From contig DIDF01000099.1 of NCBI GenBank assembly GCA_002418005.1, positions 1-58,178 on the forward strand: a stretch of DNA of 58,178 nt. Direction: 5' to 3'. The stretch is from Lactobacillaceae bacterium UBA5807 (GTDB lineage: Bacteria > Bacillota > Bacilli > Lactobacillales > Lactobacillaceae). Under the pieces are notes generated by a model. That model was given only the letters and a program-made list of their open reading frames with translations. It was not told the DNA's origin and made no database searches. This document shows positions 8,836 to 17,955 of the stretch, piece after piece; within the stretch, counting starts at the first letter, position 1; the number at the start of each line of letters is the position of its first letter. Made by a program: the position numbers and the translations under genes.

Positions 8836-10236
8836 ATGGCAAATCAATGGTTAAAAAAAGCTCAGGATTATAAAGATAGTTATTTAAAGGATCTAAAGGA
8901 ATTAGTTTCTATTAAATCTGTGAGAGATGATGCTCACGCTACAGATGATTATCCACTGGGAAAAGGGCCAGCAAAAGCTCTTGAAAAGTTTCTGTCTTTT
9001 GGCAAGCGGGATGGATTTAAAACCAAAAATTTGGAAAATATTGTTGGCTACATTGAGTATGGTCAAGGAGATAAGACTTTGGCTATTCAGGCTCATGCTG
9101 ACGTCATGCCTGCAGGGGATGGATGGGAGACCGACCCATTTACAATGACGCAAAAGGATGGCAATGTTTATGGTCGTGGAACTTCTGATGATAAAGGCCC
9201 AGGTTTAGCGGCTTATTACGGTCTGCGAATGTTAAAAGACAGTGGAATTAAACCCAATTTAAAAATTCGTTTTATTATTGGCACCGATGAAGAGAGTCAA
9301 TGGACTGGGATGAAACATTACTTTTCAGTTGAACCTGCTCCGACTTTTGGATTTTCTCCAGATGCCGAGTTTCCATTAATTAATGGTGAAAAGGGGAATG
9401 CTACATTCGAAACTCAGTTTGGTGACTCTAATGGAGTTGAATATACTCTAAAGAGTTTCAATTCTGGCTTAAGGATGAATATGGTTCCAGGGGATGCTAC
9501 GGCATTAATTGATGTTCCGGACAACGAAAAACTTGTTGATGCCTTTACTAAATTTCTCGATACTCACCCAATTAGTGGCGATATCAAGTTAACTGATGAG
9601 AGAATGAGAATTCATATAGTTGGCAAAGCCGCTCACGGCATGGAACCTAAAAACGGTGTTAATGCTGGAACATATTTGGCAACATTCTTAAATGAATTTA
9701 ACTTCGATGGCGATGCTGAAAACTTTATTTCATTTATCGCTGAAAAGCTTCACGAGGATTCTAGAGCCCACAAAATAGGAGCTGATCACGTTGATTCACT
9801 CATGGGCGAGACAACTATGAATGTTGCGATTATGAAATTTGATCATACTAAGGGTGGAACTGTTAACACTAACTTCCGTTATCCCCAAGGCTTTAGTGAT
9901 AAAGATATTTTGAAAAAGTTGATTTTGGCTGCGGATGAATATAAGGGTGAGGTCCATCAACTTGACAATATGGATCCTCATTATGTTGATCCAAAAGACC
10001 CAATTGTTACAACCTTGATGAAAGTTTATCAACAACAAACCGGCGACACAAAATCAACCCCTGAAGTTGTCGGCGGAGGAACTTATGCTCGCTTAATGGA
10101 TCGCGGAGTTGCTTTTGGAGCTTTATTCCCAGATACTGAAGATACAATGCACCAGGCAAATGAATTTCAACCAGTTAACGATCTAATAAAAGCAATGGCA
10201 ATTTATGGCCAATCAATCAGCGAGTTATCAAAATAG
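8836..10236 (+). CDS. pepV: Xaa-His dipeptidase PepV (M20 metallopeptidase)
   Basis: A cytoplasmic di-zinc dipeptidase that releases amino acids from imported dipeptides. It has 467 residues starting at MANQWLKK. Metal and catalytic residues are visible: H87 and D89 in AHADVMPAGDGW, D119 in GTSDDKGP, the E152-E153 pair in GTDEESQW, D176 in SPDAEF, and a C-terminal histidine in DTMHQANEF. The ATG at 8836 is preceded by AAAGGCAGGA, and the promoter lies just upstream. It is followed by a UspA gene after 15 bp, so the two are probably one transcript. In lactic acid bacteria PepV also affects wall precursors by trimming Ala-containing dipeptides. Confidence 0.96.
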   Translation: MANQWLKKAQDYKDSYLKDLKELVSIKSVRDDAHATDDYPLGKGPAKALEKFLSFGKRDGFKTKNLENIVGYIEYGQGDKTLAIQAHADVMPAGDGWETDPFTMTQKDGNVYGRGTSDDKGPGLAAYYGLRMLKDSGIKPNLKIRFIIGTDEESQWTGMKHYFSVEPAPTFGFSPDAEFPLINGEKGNATFETQFGDSNGVEYTLKSFNSGLRMNMVPGDATALIDVPDNEKLVDAFTKFLDTHPISGDIKLTDERMRIHIVGKAAHGMEPKNGVNAGTYLATFLNEFNFDGDAENFISFIAEKLHEDSRAHKIGADHVDSLMGETTMNVAIMKFDHTKGGTVNTNFRYPQGFSDKDILKKLILAADEYKGEVHQLDNMDPHYVDPKDPIVTTLMKVYQQQTGDTKSTPEVVGGGTYARLMDRGVAFGALFPDTEDTMHQANEFQPVNDLIKAMAIYGQSISELSK

Positions 10237-10251
10237 AATTGAGGCATCACA

Positions 10252-10716
10252 ATGAAAACTGCTAATTATGCAAATATTCTTATTGGAGTTGATGGATCAA
10301 AAAATGCTAGAAAAGCTTTTGATCGATCTGTTTTAATTGCCAAGCATAATTGTGCCACTTTGCATATTTTAGGAGTAATCAACGATCGAGAAGTTATGGG
10401 TATTTCAAAATACGCGATGCTTGGGTTTGGGAATATTAGCCCAAACGCTGTTGACGACCTTAAAGTAAAAATTTCTAAATTGGTGGATAAATATGCCAGT
10501 TTGGCTGAACAAGCTGGGATTAAAGTTAAGACATACATTGTTTTGGGTGATCCAAGAATTCAGTTGGCCCAAAAAGTTGCTGATCAGGTTAAAGCTGATG
10601 CAGTAGTGATCGGTGCAACCGGCGTTAATGCTATTTCCCGATTTACATTAGGCTCAACTACTTCTTTTGTCGTTTCTTATTCTAAAAGAGATGTCTTTGT
10701 TATTCGCAATAATTAG
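10252..10716 (+). CDS. Universal stress protein (UspA family)
   Basis: A single-domain UspA fold of 154 residues. It begins ANILIGVDGSKNARKAFD and carries the nucleotide-binding pattern near the C-terminus (VIGATGVNAISRFTLGSTTSFVV), where the G-2x-G-9x-G-S/T arrangement of ATP-binding Usp proteins can be recognised. The role is general stress resistance; the partner is unknown. It lies 15 bp after pepV with a TTGAGG ribosome binding site, and a terminator follows the stop, so pepV-uspA forms a two-gene unit. Confidence 0.9.
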   Translation: MKTANYANILIGVDGSKNARKAFDRSVLIAKHNCATLHILGVINDREVMGISKYAMLGFGNISPNAVDDLKVKISKLVDKYASLAEQAGIKVKTYIVLGDPRIQLAQKVADQVKADAVVIGATGVNAISRFTLGSTTSFVVSYSKRDVFVIRNN

Positions 10717-10722
10717 TTTTTT

Positions 10723-10765
10723 AAAAGCCAGAAACTTAAAAGAAAGTTTCTGGCTTTTAATTTAG
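10723..10765 (+). terminator. Intrinsic terminator of pepV-uspA
   Basis: Perfect 15-bp stem AAAAGCCAGAAACTT/AAGTTTCTGGCTTTT (10723-10737 with 10744-10758), followed by a weak T-rich tail. Confidence 0.85.
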
Positions 10766-10861
10766 AATGAATATTTCAATTTAACTCAAAACCCTTAAAA
10801 ATTATATTTTGAATATACAGAAGTACAATAGACTTAAAACGTTGAGAGTGGGGGAATAAAC

Positions 10862-11629
10862 ATGTATAAAGCCGTGGCTTTCTTTGATTTGGATGGGACT
10901 TTTTTGCGAGATGATAAGAGTATTCCAAAAGAGAACATTCAAGTCGTCGAACAACTCAGAAAAAACAATGTCCTTCCGGTTATTTCTACAGGAAGAAATA
11001 TTTTTGAGATTCAATACGTTGTTGATACAACCGGGATGAACTCACTTGTTAGTGCTAATGGAAGTTATGTTCAGTATGAAGGCAAAAAACTGCAAGCGGA
11101 GACAATCAAAACTGATTTGATTTCAGATTTAATTTCGTTTGCAAAATCTCAAGGGGATGTTGTTGCCTATTATAACAATCTTGGTTTTGCTCTTTCTGCT
11201 GAAAATGATATGACCAGGAATAATTATCATTTGCTAAAACTTGATGCCCATGTGGATCCTGACTTTTATAAAACCCATGAAATTAATTTCATGAATGTTT
11301 ACAACTTTGATAAAGACGAATTATATCAAGAACGGTATGAAGGGCGACTTTCTTTGGTAAGAAATAATCCACGATGTATGGATACTATGAATTGGGGCAT
11401 CTCAAAACAAACCGGGATTCAAGCTTTGTTAAGAAAAACTGGGTTGGCTTCTGTTCCGACATATGGATTTGGTGATCAGCTCAATGATTTGCAAATGTTT
11501 GACGAGGTTGATCATGCCGTTGTTATGGGAAATGGTAACCCAATTGCCAAGAAAAGAGCTGATTTTATTACATCTTCGAATATGGAAGGTGGGATTGTCA
11601 AAGGGCTTCAACATTATGGTTTGATTTAA
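10862..11629 (+). CDS. HAD-superfamily Cof-type phosphatase
   Basis: A 255-residue haloacid dehalogenase-type phosphatase. The nucleophile motif is FFDLDGTFLRDD with D9 and D11; motif II is PVISTGRN and motif IV is FGDQLNDLQMF near the C-terminus, the normal Cof (C2B cap) layout. Relatives act on sugar phosphates, flavin or pyridoxal phosphates; the substrate cannot be read from the sequence. It is monocistronic, with a GGGGGAATAAAC ribosome binding region before the ATG and a strong terminator after the stop. Confidence 0.9.
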   Translation: MYKAVAFFDLDGTFLRDDKSIPKENIQVVEQLRKNNVLPVISTGRNIFEIQYVVDTTGMNSLVSANGSYVQYEGKKLQAETIKTDLISDLISFAKSQGDVVAYYNNLGFALSAENDMTRNNYHLLKLDAHVDPDFYKTHEINFMNVYNFDKDELYQERYEGRLSLVRNNPRCMDTMNWGISKQTGIQALLRKTGLASVPTYGFGDQLNDLQMFDEVDHAVVMGNGNPIAKKRADFITSSNMEGGIVKGLQHYGLI

Positions 11630-11639
11630 AAGTAAGAAT

Positions 11640-11681
11640 AAAAAAGTGAGGTTGGAAAAATTTTCCAACCTCACTTTTTTC
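11640..11681. terminator. Bidirectional terminator between the HAD gene and pgmB
   Basis: A near-perfect self-complementary stretch (AAAAAAGTGAGGTTGGAAAA and its complement) of about 19 bp per arm with T-runs on both strands, serving the convergent genes on either side. Confidence 0.92.
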
Positions 11682-11691
11682 AAAACAAAAA

Positions 11692-12363
11692 TTATTTCAT
11701 TTGTTTTTTTATATTATCAAGTGTCATTTCTGAAGTATTCGCAAATAACACATCTGCTTCTTTAAGAATGTTTTTATCGCCAATTCCGACAGAAGTTTCT
11801 CCTGCACCGTTAATTGCCTGAATTCCGGCTGCCGCATCTTCGACACCAATACATTGGCTCGGATCAAGATTAAGCATTTCTGCGCCTTTGGTGTATATTT
11901 CTGGGTCTGGTTTTCCTTTTTTTAGTGAAGCTGGGTCAACGACTTTAGGAAAATAATCAGTTAACTGAAGTTTAGATAGAACTGTGGGAGCGTTTTTGGA
12001 AGCCGATGCTAGAGAAATTAAGTATCCATTTGCCTTTAAAGAATCCAAAAAGTCTTTGATTCCTGGCAGAATATTTGCTGGAGTCATTTTATTGACCAGT
12101 TTAAGATAATTATCGTTTTTCTCAGTGGCTAGCTGGACTTTTTGCTCATCAGTATATTTGTTTTGGACATTTCCGGCCTGTAAAATCATTTCCAAAGAGT
12201 CCATCCGACTGATTCCTTTTAGGCCATCTTCTAGTTTCTTACTCCAAGGAGATCCAACTTTGTCGGCTACTTGATGCCAAGCTTGGCTATGAAAAATTGA
12301 AGTATCAGTGATAACTCCATCCAAATCAAAAACAAATCCTTTAATATCAGAAAATTTTGCCAT
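11692..12363 (-). CDS. pgmB: Beta-phosphoglucomutase
   Basis: Interconverts beta-glucose 1-phosphate and glucose 6-phosphate. It has 223 residues, HAD subfamily I, with the phosphorylated aspartate motif VFDLDGVITDT (D13, D15), cap residues for the sugar, SLASASKNA (motif II) and GVEDAAAGIQAI (motif IV). The ATG at 12363 is chosen because GGAGGAAAA sits just upstream; the in-frame TTG at 12378 lies inside that Shine-Dalgarno. It follows the GH65 phosphorylase by 18 bp on the same strand. The GH65 enzyme yields beta-glucose 1-phosphate, which this mutase feeds into glycolysis. Confidence 0.93.
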   Translation of the reverse strand: MAKFSDIKGFVFDLDGVITDTSIFHSQAWHQVADKVGSPWSKKLEDGLKGISRMDSLEMILQAGNVQNKYTDEQKVQLATEKNDNYLKLVNKMTPANILPGIKDFLDSLKANGYLISLASASKNAPTVLSKLQLTDYFPKVVDPASLKKGKPDPEIYTKGAEMLNLDPSQCIGVEDAAAGIQAINGAGETSVGIGDKNILKEADVLFANTSEMTLDNIKKQMK

Positions 12364-12381
12364 CGTGTTTTCCTCCAAATA

Positions 12382-15099
12382 CTATCTATATTTGACTGTC
12401 AACGGGGTATCTTTTTTGACTTGATAAACTTTTCCTTTGACAGTTACGTGAGTGTCTTTATCAGCTGTGACTTTGACATTGTGATGATCAATTTCAAAAG
12501 AATAAATTACTCCTCTGAAGTTGTGCTTGAACTTTAATTTTTTCCAAAGACTAGGTAGGTGAGGTGAGATACTGATTTTCTCGTCGTAAGTTTGAACGCC
12601 ACCATATTGTTGAGTTTCAATCTGTAGCGTTGCCCCCATGACACCAAGATGAATTCCCTCTGCGGTTGTGCCTCCCTGGATATCATAATAATCAGAGAAT
12701 AAGGCGGTGGAGAATAATTGCCAAGATTTATCCATATTGTCGTTCATTTCATCAAGAACTGAATAAACAATTCGTGACAAAGTAGAACCATGAGTAGTCC
12801 GATCCAAATAATATTGCAAGTTATTTGAGAAGTAGTTTTCCGGTAAGTTATAACCCATCTTTTTAATTATTCCGTCAACTTCATCAAATGGTAATTCATA
12901 ATAAGCCATTAAAGTATCTGCTTGTTTAGCAACCTGATAAGCGTCAGGGGTTTTACCTTCACCTTTTAGAATTCGATCAATTCTTGAAATATCTCCATAA
13001 CGATTGCGGTAGGCGTCAAAGTTGAGCTTTGATAGCTTAAAGTAGCCACTAAACTGACCAATGATTCCTTCTTCGTTGATATCTAGTCTTAACTTTCTTG
13101 AAATATCTTTCATTGTTTCGAATAATTCAGGATTGAATGAGGCTTTTTTAGCAGCAGCATTAAGTTCCTCTTGGTCAAGTTCTTTAACGAGCTCTTCCAC
13201 TCGATCAAAGAGGCCGGCTACCATGATGTTGGTGTACGCGTTATTTGTAAGTCCATGGGTGTTTGAATTTGGATATTGCTCGTGAAATTCATCAGGTCCC
13301 ATAACATGTTTTATATCGTATCGATCGGCACTCTTGTCATAACTTGCCATGCTTACCCAGAATTCACAGATTGAAAGAATCATTTTCAAGCCGTAATCCT
13401 TGAGGAATTCTTGGTCATCGGTAATATCAACATAACGGAGAACATCATAAGCTACCGAGATTGAGACGTGGCGTTGGAGGCGACTGTTATCAGCATCCCA
13501 TTTTCCACTTATCGGATTTAAATGGACAAATTGTGACTGCTCGTCGCCATACATTGCTGACTGCCAAGGGTACATTGCGCCTTTTTTATTTTCTGATTTA
13601 GCGTATTTGCGAGCTTCCCCCAAACGGTTATATCTGTATAACAAACATTGACGGGCGATCTTTGGGAAGTGGAGGGCATAAAATGGTAAATCAAAAGTTA
13701 CATCCCAGAATATGTGACCTCTGTAGGCTTCACCATGAAGACCACGAGCCCCGACTGAACAATCCAGTTTTCCTGATTGTAAGGCGGCTCCTGTTACCAT
13801 TAGGTGATAAATATTAACCCTGGTTAGTTTTTGGCTTGTGATGTCATTGTCAATTTGAATGTCTGCTTTGTTCCATAAATCGTGATAGAACTTAGTGGTA
13901 TCTTTTATTGTATCTGCAAAAGATGATTTTTGCAGTTCATCGTTTGCTTGTTGATTAATATTTTCTTGTGGGTCTTGGGTAGTAAAGATAGTCACATTTT
14001 TTTCAAAAGTATAAGTTTTTCCAGGATCAACATCTAAACTCAGTTTTTGCATTACTGACTTTTGATCTGTAGTGGAAGTGATTGCTTTTTTGGTATCAAT
14101 ATTGTTGCTCTTTAAATTTGAAGTTATGGCAAATCTAATCTTGGAGGTTTTGGTTTCACCGATTAAAGAAATATTATCATCATGAGCAGTCATGCCAAGG
14201 ACGTTGAGATGTTGTTTGTTAAACGCGTCATACCTATCTACGTTTGAGTTGACAACATTACCGTCAATCTTGGAATAAATTTGTAGAGTACCAGAAAAGT
14301 TAACTGGTTTAATTTCATATTTAATCGCAAACCGATGCCAGTTAGACATGTTTGCGGCCTTGGTAGCCTTTACTTCAAGAACATGGCCGGTAGAAAGTTG
14401 GATATGCAAGGTGGTAGTTAGAATGCCTCGCTTAAGGTCGAGACTTCGATAAATGTCTTGGATATCTTCTTTTCTTATTTCAAATGGTTTTTGGCCGTCC
14501 ACGCCAAAGCTGATGTATTGACTGTTTGGAAAATTTACCAAATCTTCATTTACAACATCACGGTCATTCATCTTTGTGGTCAGTTGGTTGAAGCCGCCAG
14601 CAATATACATTCCTGGATAATTATCTTTATCTGCGTTAGATTCAACGTATGCTCCTCGCAAAACAAAATAACCGTTTCCAACGGTTAACATTGCCTCCTG
14701 GCCGTAATTTCTCTTGCCAGAATACTCACCATAGTAATCCAAGTGCCATTTAAGATAATCTGCTTTTTGTTTAACAGCTTTTTCAAGGCCAATTTCATTT
14801 GCTGTTTGTAAGTTGACTACGGGAATATTAAGCATATTGGCAATTGCTAGGCCAATATCAATTTTTTGATGATTAATTCCGATGATGGTATCGGAAAATC
14901 CATAGTTCAATGAGTTTTCTATAATTGCTGCGTCAACTGGTAATCCGGTTAACGCGGTTTTAATGCTTTCCAAATTATCGCCGATCGAAAGGGTTGGGTT
15001 GTAAGTAATCATAAACTTCCGAAAAGGCGGTTTATTTGAATCCTCGGAATAATTTAGTTCCATTACTCCATCGCGAGCTTTAATCGCAAACGTTTTCAT
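12382..15099 (-). CDS. GH65 alpha-disaccharide phosphorylase with an N-terminal extension
   Basis: A 905-residue family GH65 inverting phosphorylase, splitting an alpha-glucoside with phosphate to beta-glucose 1-phosphate. The central (alpha/alpha)6 barrel has VMGPDEFHE with the likely general acid E604, followed by NNAYTN; the C-terminal beta domain contains GGTTAEGIHLG. The canonical enzyme begins about residue 115, where EAMLTVGNGYFVLRG marks the usual N-terminus, so roughly 110 extra residues precede it. The active-site wording GPDEFHE plus a longer loop before NNAYTN differs from the GPNE-type motif of maltose phosphorylase, so maltose should not be assumed; kojibiose, trehalose, nigerose or glucosyl-rhamnose are alternatives. 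No sugar transporter is adjacent. Confidence 0.88.
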   Translation of the reverse strand: MKTFAIKARDGVMELNYSEDSNKPPFRKFMITYNPTLSIGDNLESIKTALTGLPVDAAIIENSLNYGFSDTIIGINHQKIDIGLAIANMLNIPVVNLQTANEIGLEKAVKQKADYLKWHLDYYGEYSGKRNYGQEAMLTVGNGYFVLRGAYVESNADKDNYPGMYIAGGFNQLTTKMNDRDVVNEDLVNFPNSQYISFGVDGQKPFEIRKEDIQDIYRSLDLKRGILTTTLHIQLSTGHVLEVKATKAANMSNWHRFAIKYEIKPVNFSGTLQIYSKIDGNVVNSNVDRYDAFNKQHLNVLGMTAHDDNISLIGETKTSKIRFAITSNLKSNNIDTKKAITSTTDQKSVMQKLSLDVDPGKTYTFEKNVTIFTTQDPQENINQQANDELQKSSFADTIKDTTKFYHDLWNKADIQIDNDITSQKLTRVNIYHLMVTGAALQSGKLDCSVGARGLHGEAYRGHIFWDVTFDLPFYALHFPKIARQCLLYRYNRLGEARKYAKSENKKGAMYPWQSAMYGDEQSQFVHLNPISGKWDADNSRLQRHVSISVAYDVLRYVDITDDQEFLKDYGLKMILSICEFWVSMASYDKSADRYDIKHVMGPDEFHEQYPNSNTHGLTNNAYTNIMVAGLFDRVEELVKELDQEELNAAAKKASFNPELFETMKDISRKLRLDINEEGIIGQFSGYFKLSKLNFDAYRNRYGDISRIDRILKGEGKTPDAYQVAKQADTLMAYYELPFDEVDGIIKKMGYNLPENYFSNNLQYYLDRTTHGSTLSRIVYSVLDEMNDNMDKSWQLFSTALFSDYYDIQGGTTAEGIHLGVMGATLQIETQQYGGVQTYDEKISISPHLPSLWKKLKFKHNFRGVIYSFEIDHHNVKVTADKDTHVTVKGKVYQVKKDTPLTVKYR

Positions 15100-15147
15100 G
15101 AAAAACCACTCCTAAAATATCTTTTTTCGTTCTTTTTGAACACCTCA

Positions 15148-15176
15148 ATCTTAGTGCAAGTCTAATCTAAAGGCAA
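15148..15176 (-). promoter_or_regulatory. Probable promoter of the GH65-pgmB operon
   Basis: On the minus strand, TTGCCT (15176-15171), a 17-bp spacer and TAAGAT (15153-15148), about 49 bp before the start codon. I saw no clear catabolite-responsive element around it. Confidence 0.5.
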
Positions 15177-15211
15177 ATAATGAGCAGTTTTTGGCTTTCA
15201 AAAATGTTTTT

Positions 15212-15245
15212 TCAAAAAAGCCAAAGGAAACTTTCTTCCTTTGGC
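15212..15245 (-). terminator. Intrinsic terminator of mscL
   Basis: On the minus strand, stem GCCAAAGGAA/TTCCTTTGGC (15245-15236 with 15229-15220), followed by a run of T's (15219-15214). Confidence 0.85.
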
Positions 15246-15259
15246 AATTTAAAAAAATT

Positions 15260-15637
15260 CTAGCCGATACTTTTATCTTTCCTTAATTCGTCACGAATTT
15301 CCTTTAATAGGATCTCTGTTGAGGTAGGTTTTGCAGGCTCTTTTGAATTCTTCTTTATTACTTGATTTAGAAACTTTACCATCAGAAAAACAACAAAGGC
15401 AATGATCAAAAAACTGATGATAGAGTTGATAAATTCACCATATTTAAAGGTTGCTGCGCCAACTTTGAACACTAAATCTGAAAAATTCACTTTGCCCATA
15501 AATATTCCGATTAGCGGGTTAATCATATTGTTAACTAATGAAGTAACAATCGCGGTAAAAGCTGCCCCAATTATTACACCAACGGCCATATCAATTACCG
15601 AACCTCTTGCAATAAAGTTTTTAAATTCTTTTAACAT
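15260..15637 (-). CDS. mscL: Large-conductance mechanosensitive channel
   Basis: A 125-residue MscL subunit; the homopentamer opens under membrane tension to release solutes during osmotic downshift. It starts MLKEFKNFIARGSVIDMAVGVIIG, the conserved amphipathic N-terminal helix plus TM1, with TM2 at about residues 60-85 and a charged C-terminal bundle (EILLKEIRDEL). It is a single gene with CAGGAGGATTAATATT before the ATG and its own terminator. Confidence 0.97.
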   Translation of the reverse strand: MLKEFKNFIARGSVIDMAVGVIIGAAFTAIVTSLVNNMINPLIGIFMGKVNFSDLVFKVGAATFKYGEFINSIISFLIIAFVVFLMVKFLNQVIKKNSKEPAKPTSTEILLKEIRDELRKDKSIG

Positions 15638-15794
15638 AATATTAATCCTCCTGTTTTCGAATTTGTGTTAACCTAAATTGTCGATAATTTATTATATCTT
15701 GATTTGAGGAGTAAAAAGCTGTTTTCACAAGTCTTTTACAGTAAAACCTATTTTCCTTCACATTTAAAAGTGCAGTATTGTCAAAGGAGACATT

Positions 15795-16007
15795 ATGAAA
15801 ACAAAATTACTGATTTTGATTGTTTCCACGGTGATTATTATTTGGGGGACTTTTTATTTGGTGAATACGATTAAACCTAATACTTGGGGTTTAATTGGCA
15901 TTTGGGTACTAGCTGTTATTGTTTTGAGATTGATAATCACGCCACTAGTGGTCATGATTATGAACGAGTATAATAAAAACAATAGAAATAATAACGATGA
16001 TTTTTAA
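15795..16007 (+). CDS. Small two-helix membrane protein of unknown function
   Basis: A 70-residue protein with two hydrophobic helices (about residues 4-24 and 32-55) and a polar Asn-rich C-terminal tail. I do not recognise it. A strong ribosome binding site (AAAGGAGACATT) precedes the ATG, which is good evidence that it is translated. It lies 50 bp upstream of the secreted S53 protease on the same strand and may share its transcript; a role beside that protease is inference only. Confidence 0.65.
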   Translation: MKTKLLILIVSTVIIIWGTFYLVNTIKPNTWGLIGIWVLAVIVLRLIITPLVVMIMNEYNKNNRNNNDDF

Positions 16008-16056
16008 TAAACGGGATTTGCTATTATTTTTGTCTTAATTAAGGGGAGATAATTAA

Positions 16057-17925
16057 ATGGAACTGAAATTTGAGCGATCCATTGAGAATATTGGCAAGAA
16101 GCTACTGATTAAAATATTGGTAATGTTTGCAATGATGATTGCCTTTGGATATTTTGCTTCTGCTTCTGTAAACGCAAGTACTAAGCCAGTTTCAAGTTCC
16201 AAACAGCAACAAATTTCAATTGTTTTTGGAACTCGTAATACGGGTCAATTGACAAGCTTTGTTTATGCAACGGCAAATCCAAGCAGTTCAAGCTTTAGAC
16301 ATTTTTTAACTCCAGATCAATTTGCAAGTTCATATGGTCAATCCAGTTCCACAATTAATAAATTAAAATCTTATTTGAGTAAATATCACCTTAAATCAAC
16401 TGTTTATAAAGGCAATATTGTGGTTAGCGTGTCCGGTTCTACTGGTAACATTGAAAAAGCTTTTAAAGTTCAGTTGGTCAATGAGACCCAAAAGGGCGTT
16501 ACTTTCCAAAAAGCTACTAAAGGACCTAAGCTACCTGCGACTTTCTCCAAAAAAATGCTTGCATTAACTGGATTTTTTAATTATTCAACTTCTACTTATG
16601 GTAAGAGTACTCAGGCCTCTATGCAGCCAGCTTCATTTTATAAGCGGTCCTTGGATTCTCAGGGGGATCCAGCAGATGCTCCTCAAAAATTTATTGATCG
16701 CTATAAAGTTTCTTCATTGTATCAGAATGGGTATGATGGCTCTGGAAAAACAATCGGGATATTATCATTCGCCAACTTTCACCAGAATGATGCTTACCAC
16801 TTTTGGTCAGCAGAAAATATTCCTGCCAAACAAAATCGAATTTCGATATCTAAAACCGATGGTTATAAAGGAAATTGGTCGGATTCTGACGAAACAACCA
16901 TGGATGTTGAACAAGCTGGGTCGATTGCACCTAAGGCTAATTTACGAGTTTATATAGCTAAATCAGATATTGGTGGGATGGTTGATTCATTGGCCAACGT
17001 CAATAGTGAAAATAAAGTCGATGATCTTTCTATCAGCTGGGGGCAAAGTGAAAAACAAGTTACAGCTGATATTAAAGCTGGTGTAACCCCAACAAAATAT
17101 AACGATGTTATTAATTTACTTTTCAAACAGGCTGCGGCTCAAGGAATTTCAATTTTTACTGCTAGTGGAGATAATGGTGCTTATGATGGCATTACCCAGG
17201 ACACATCTTGGGGGCTTACTGTAGATTCACCTGGAAATTCTCCTTACACTGTTTCGGTGGGTGGAACTACACTTCCTAATACTTATCGAGTAAATGGTCG
17301 CGCGTACAAAGTAACAAAAGAAAGAGCTTGGGGGTCTGAGTTCCTTTACCCGGACTTTGATCGTCAATATTTTCTGTCCAGTTCTGACAAGATAAATGCC
17401 TATTTTGCTGGGGGCGGTGGCGGATTTAGCTCCTTCAATCCATTACCAGCCTTTCAGTCAGGTATTAGCGGAGTGGGAACTTATGATGCAATTAAACTTT
17501 GGAACTTTAATAAGGGTTATCCTTCCCGAGTTTCTCATCCTACTAAAACTTCTGGCACTCATTCAGGAAGAAACGTGCCGGATATTTCGGCCAATGCTGA
17601 CCCAAACACTGGATATAATATGTATACCACTTCATCCTCAGGAACTAAGCCTAAATGGTATCTTTCTGGCGGGACGAGTATTGTGTCGCCGCAGTTTGCT
17701 ACAGTAAGTGCATTGATTTCTGGCAAGGCGAATAGTCGTTTAGGTTTTTGGAACCCGCAAATTTATCGATTTGCAAGCTCAGGCAGTTCACCGTTCACAC
17801 CTCTAGATAGTCAAACTAACAATACTAATCTTTATTACACTGGCCAACCAGGGACAATTTATAATCAAGCTACTGGACTTGGAATCCCTGATTTTACAAG
17901 CTTAAGTGATTTAATGGCTAAGTGA
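16057..17925 (+). CDS. Secreted S53 (sedolisin/kumamolisin-type) serine-carboxyl protease
   Basis: A 622-residue secreted protease active in acid in this family. A signal peptide covers about residues 1-40 (hydrophobic core ILVMFAMMIAFGYFA, then SASVNAS). A pro-kumamolisin activation domain follows (about 45-180; e.g. RHFLTPDQFASSYG). The catalytic domain shows E279 and D283 (DETTMDVEQAG), oxyanion D372 (TASGDNGAYDG), nucleophile S541 in LSGGTSIVSP, and DISANADPNTGY near 509-520. The ATG at 16057 follows AAGGGGAGATAATTAA. S53 enzymes are much less familiar in lactobacilli than lactocepins, and this could supply peptides in acidic medium. The CPBP protein gene follows after 30 bp. Confidence 0.92.
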   Translation: MELKFERSIENIGKKLLIKILVMFAMMIAFGYFASASVNASTKPVSSSKQQQISIVFGTRNTGQLTSFVYATANPSSSSFRHFLTPDQFASSYGQSSSTINKLKSYLSKYHLKSTVYKGNIVVSVSGSTGNIEKAFKVQLVNETQKGVTFQKATKGPKLPATFSKKMLALTGFFNYSTSTYGKSTQASMQPASFYKRSLDSQGDPADAPQKFIDRYKVSSLYQNGYDGSGKTIGILSFANFHQNDAYHFWSAENIPAKQNRISISKTDGYKGNWSDSDETTMDVEQAGSIAPKANLRVYIAKSDIGGMVDSLANVNSENKVDDLSISWGQSEKQVTADIKAGVTPTKYNDVINLLFKQAAAQGISIFTASGDNGAYDGITQDTSWGLTVDSPGNSPYTVSVGGTTLPNTYRVNGRAYKVTKERAWGSEFLYPDFDRQYFLSSSDKINAYFAGGGGGFSSFNPLPAFQSGISGVGTYDAIKLWNFNKGYPSRVSHPTKTSGTHSGRNVPDISANADPNTGYNMYTTSSSGTKPKWYLSGGTSIVSPQFATVSALISGKANSRLGFWNPQIYRFASSGSSPFTPLDSQTNNTNLYYTGQPGTIYNQATGLGIPDFTSLSDLMAK

Positions 17926-17955
17926 TGGTAATAAGTAAGGAAGAATATTTCGTAA

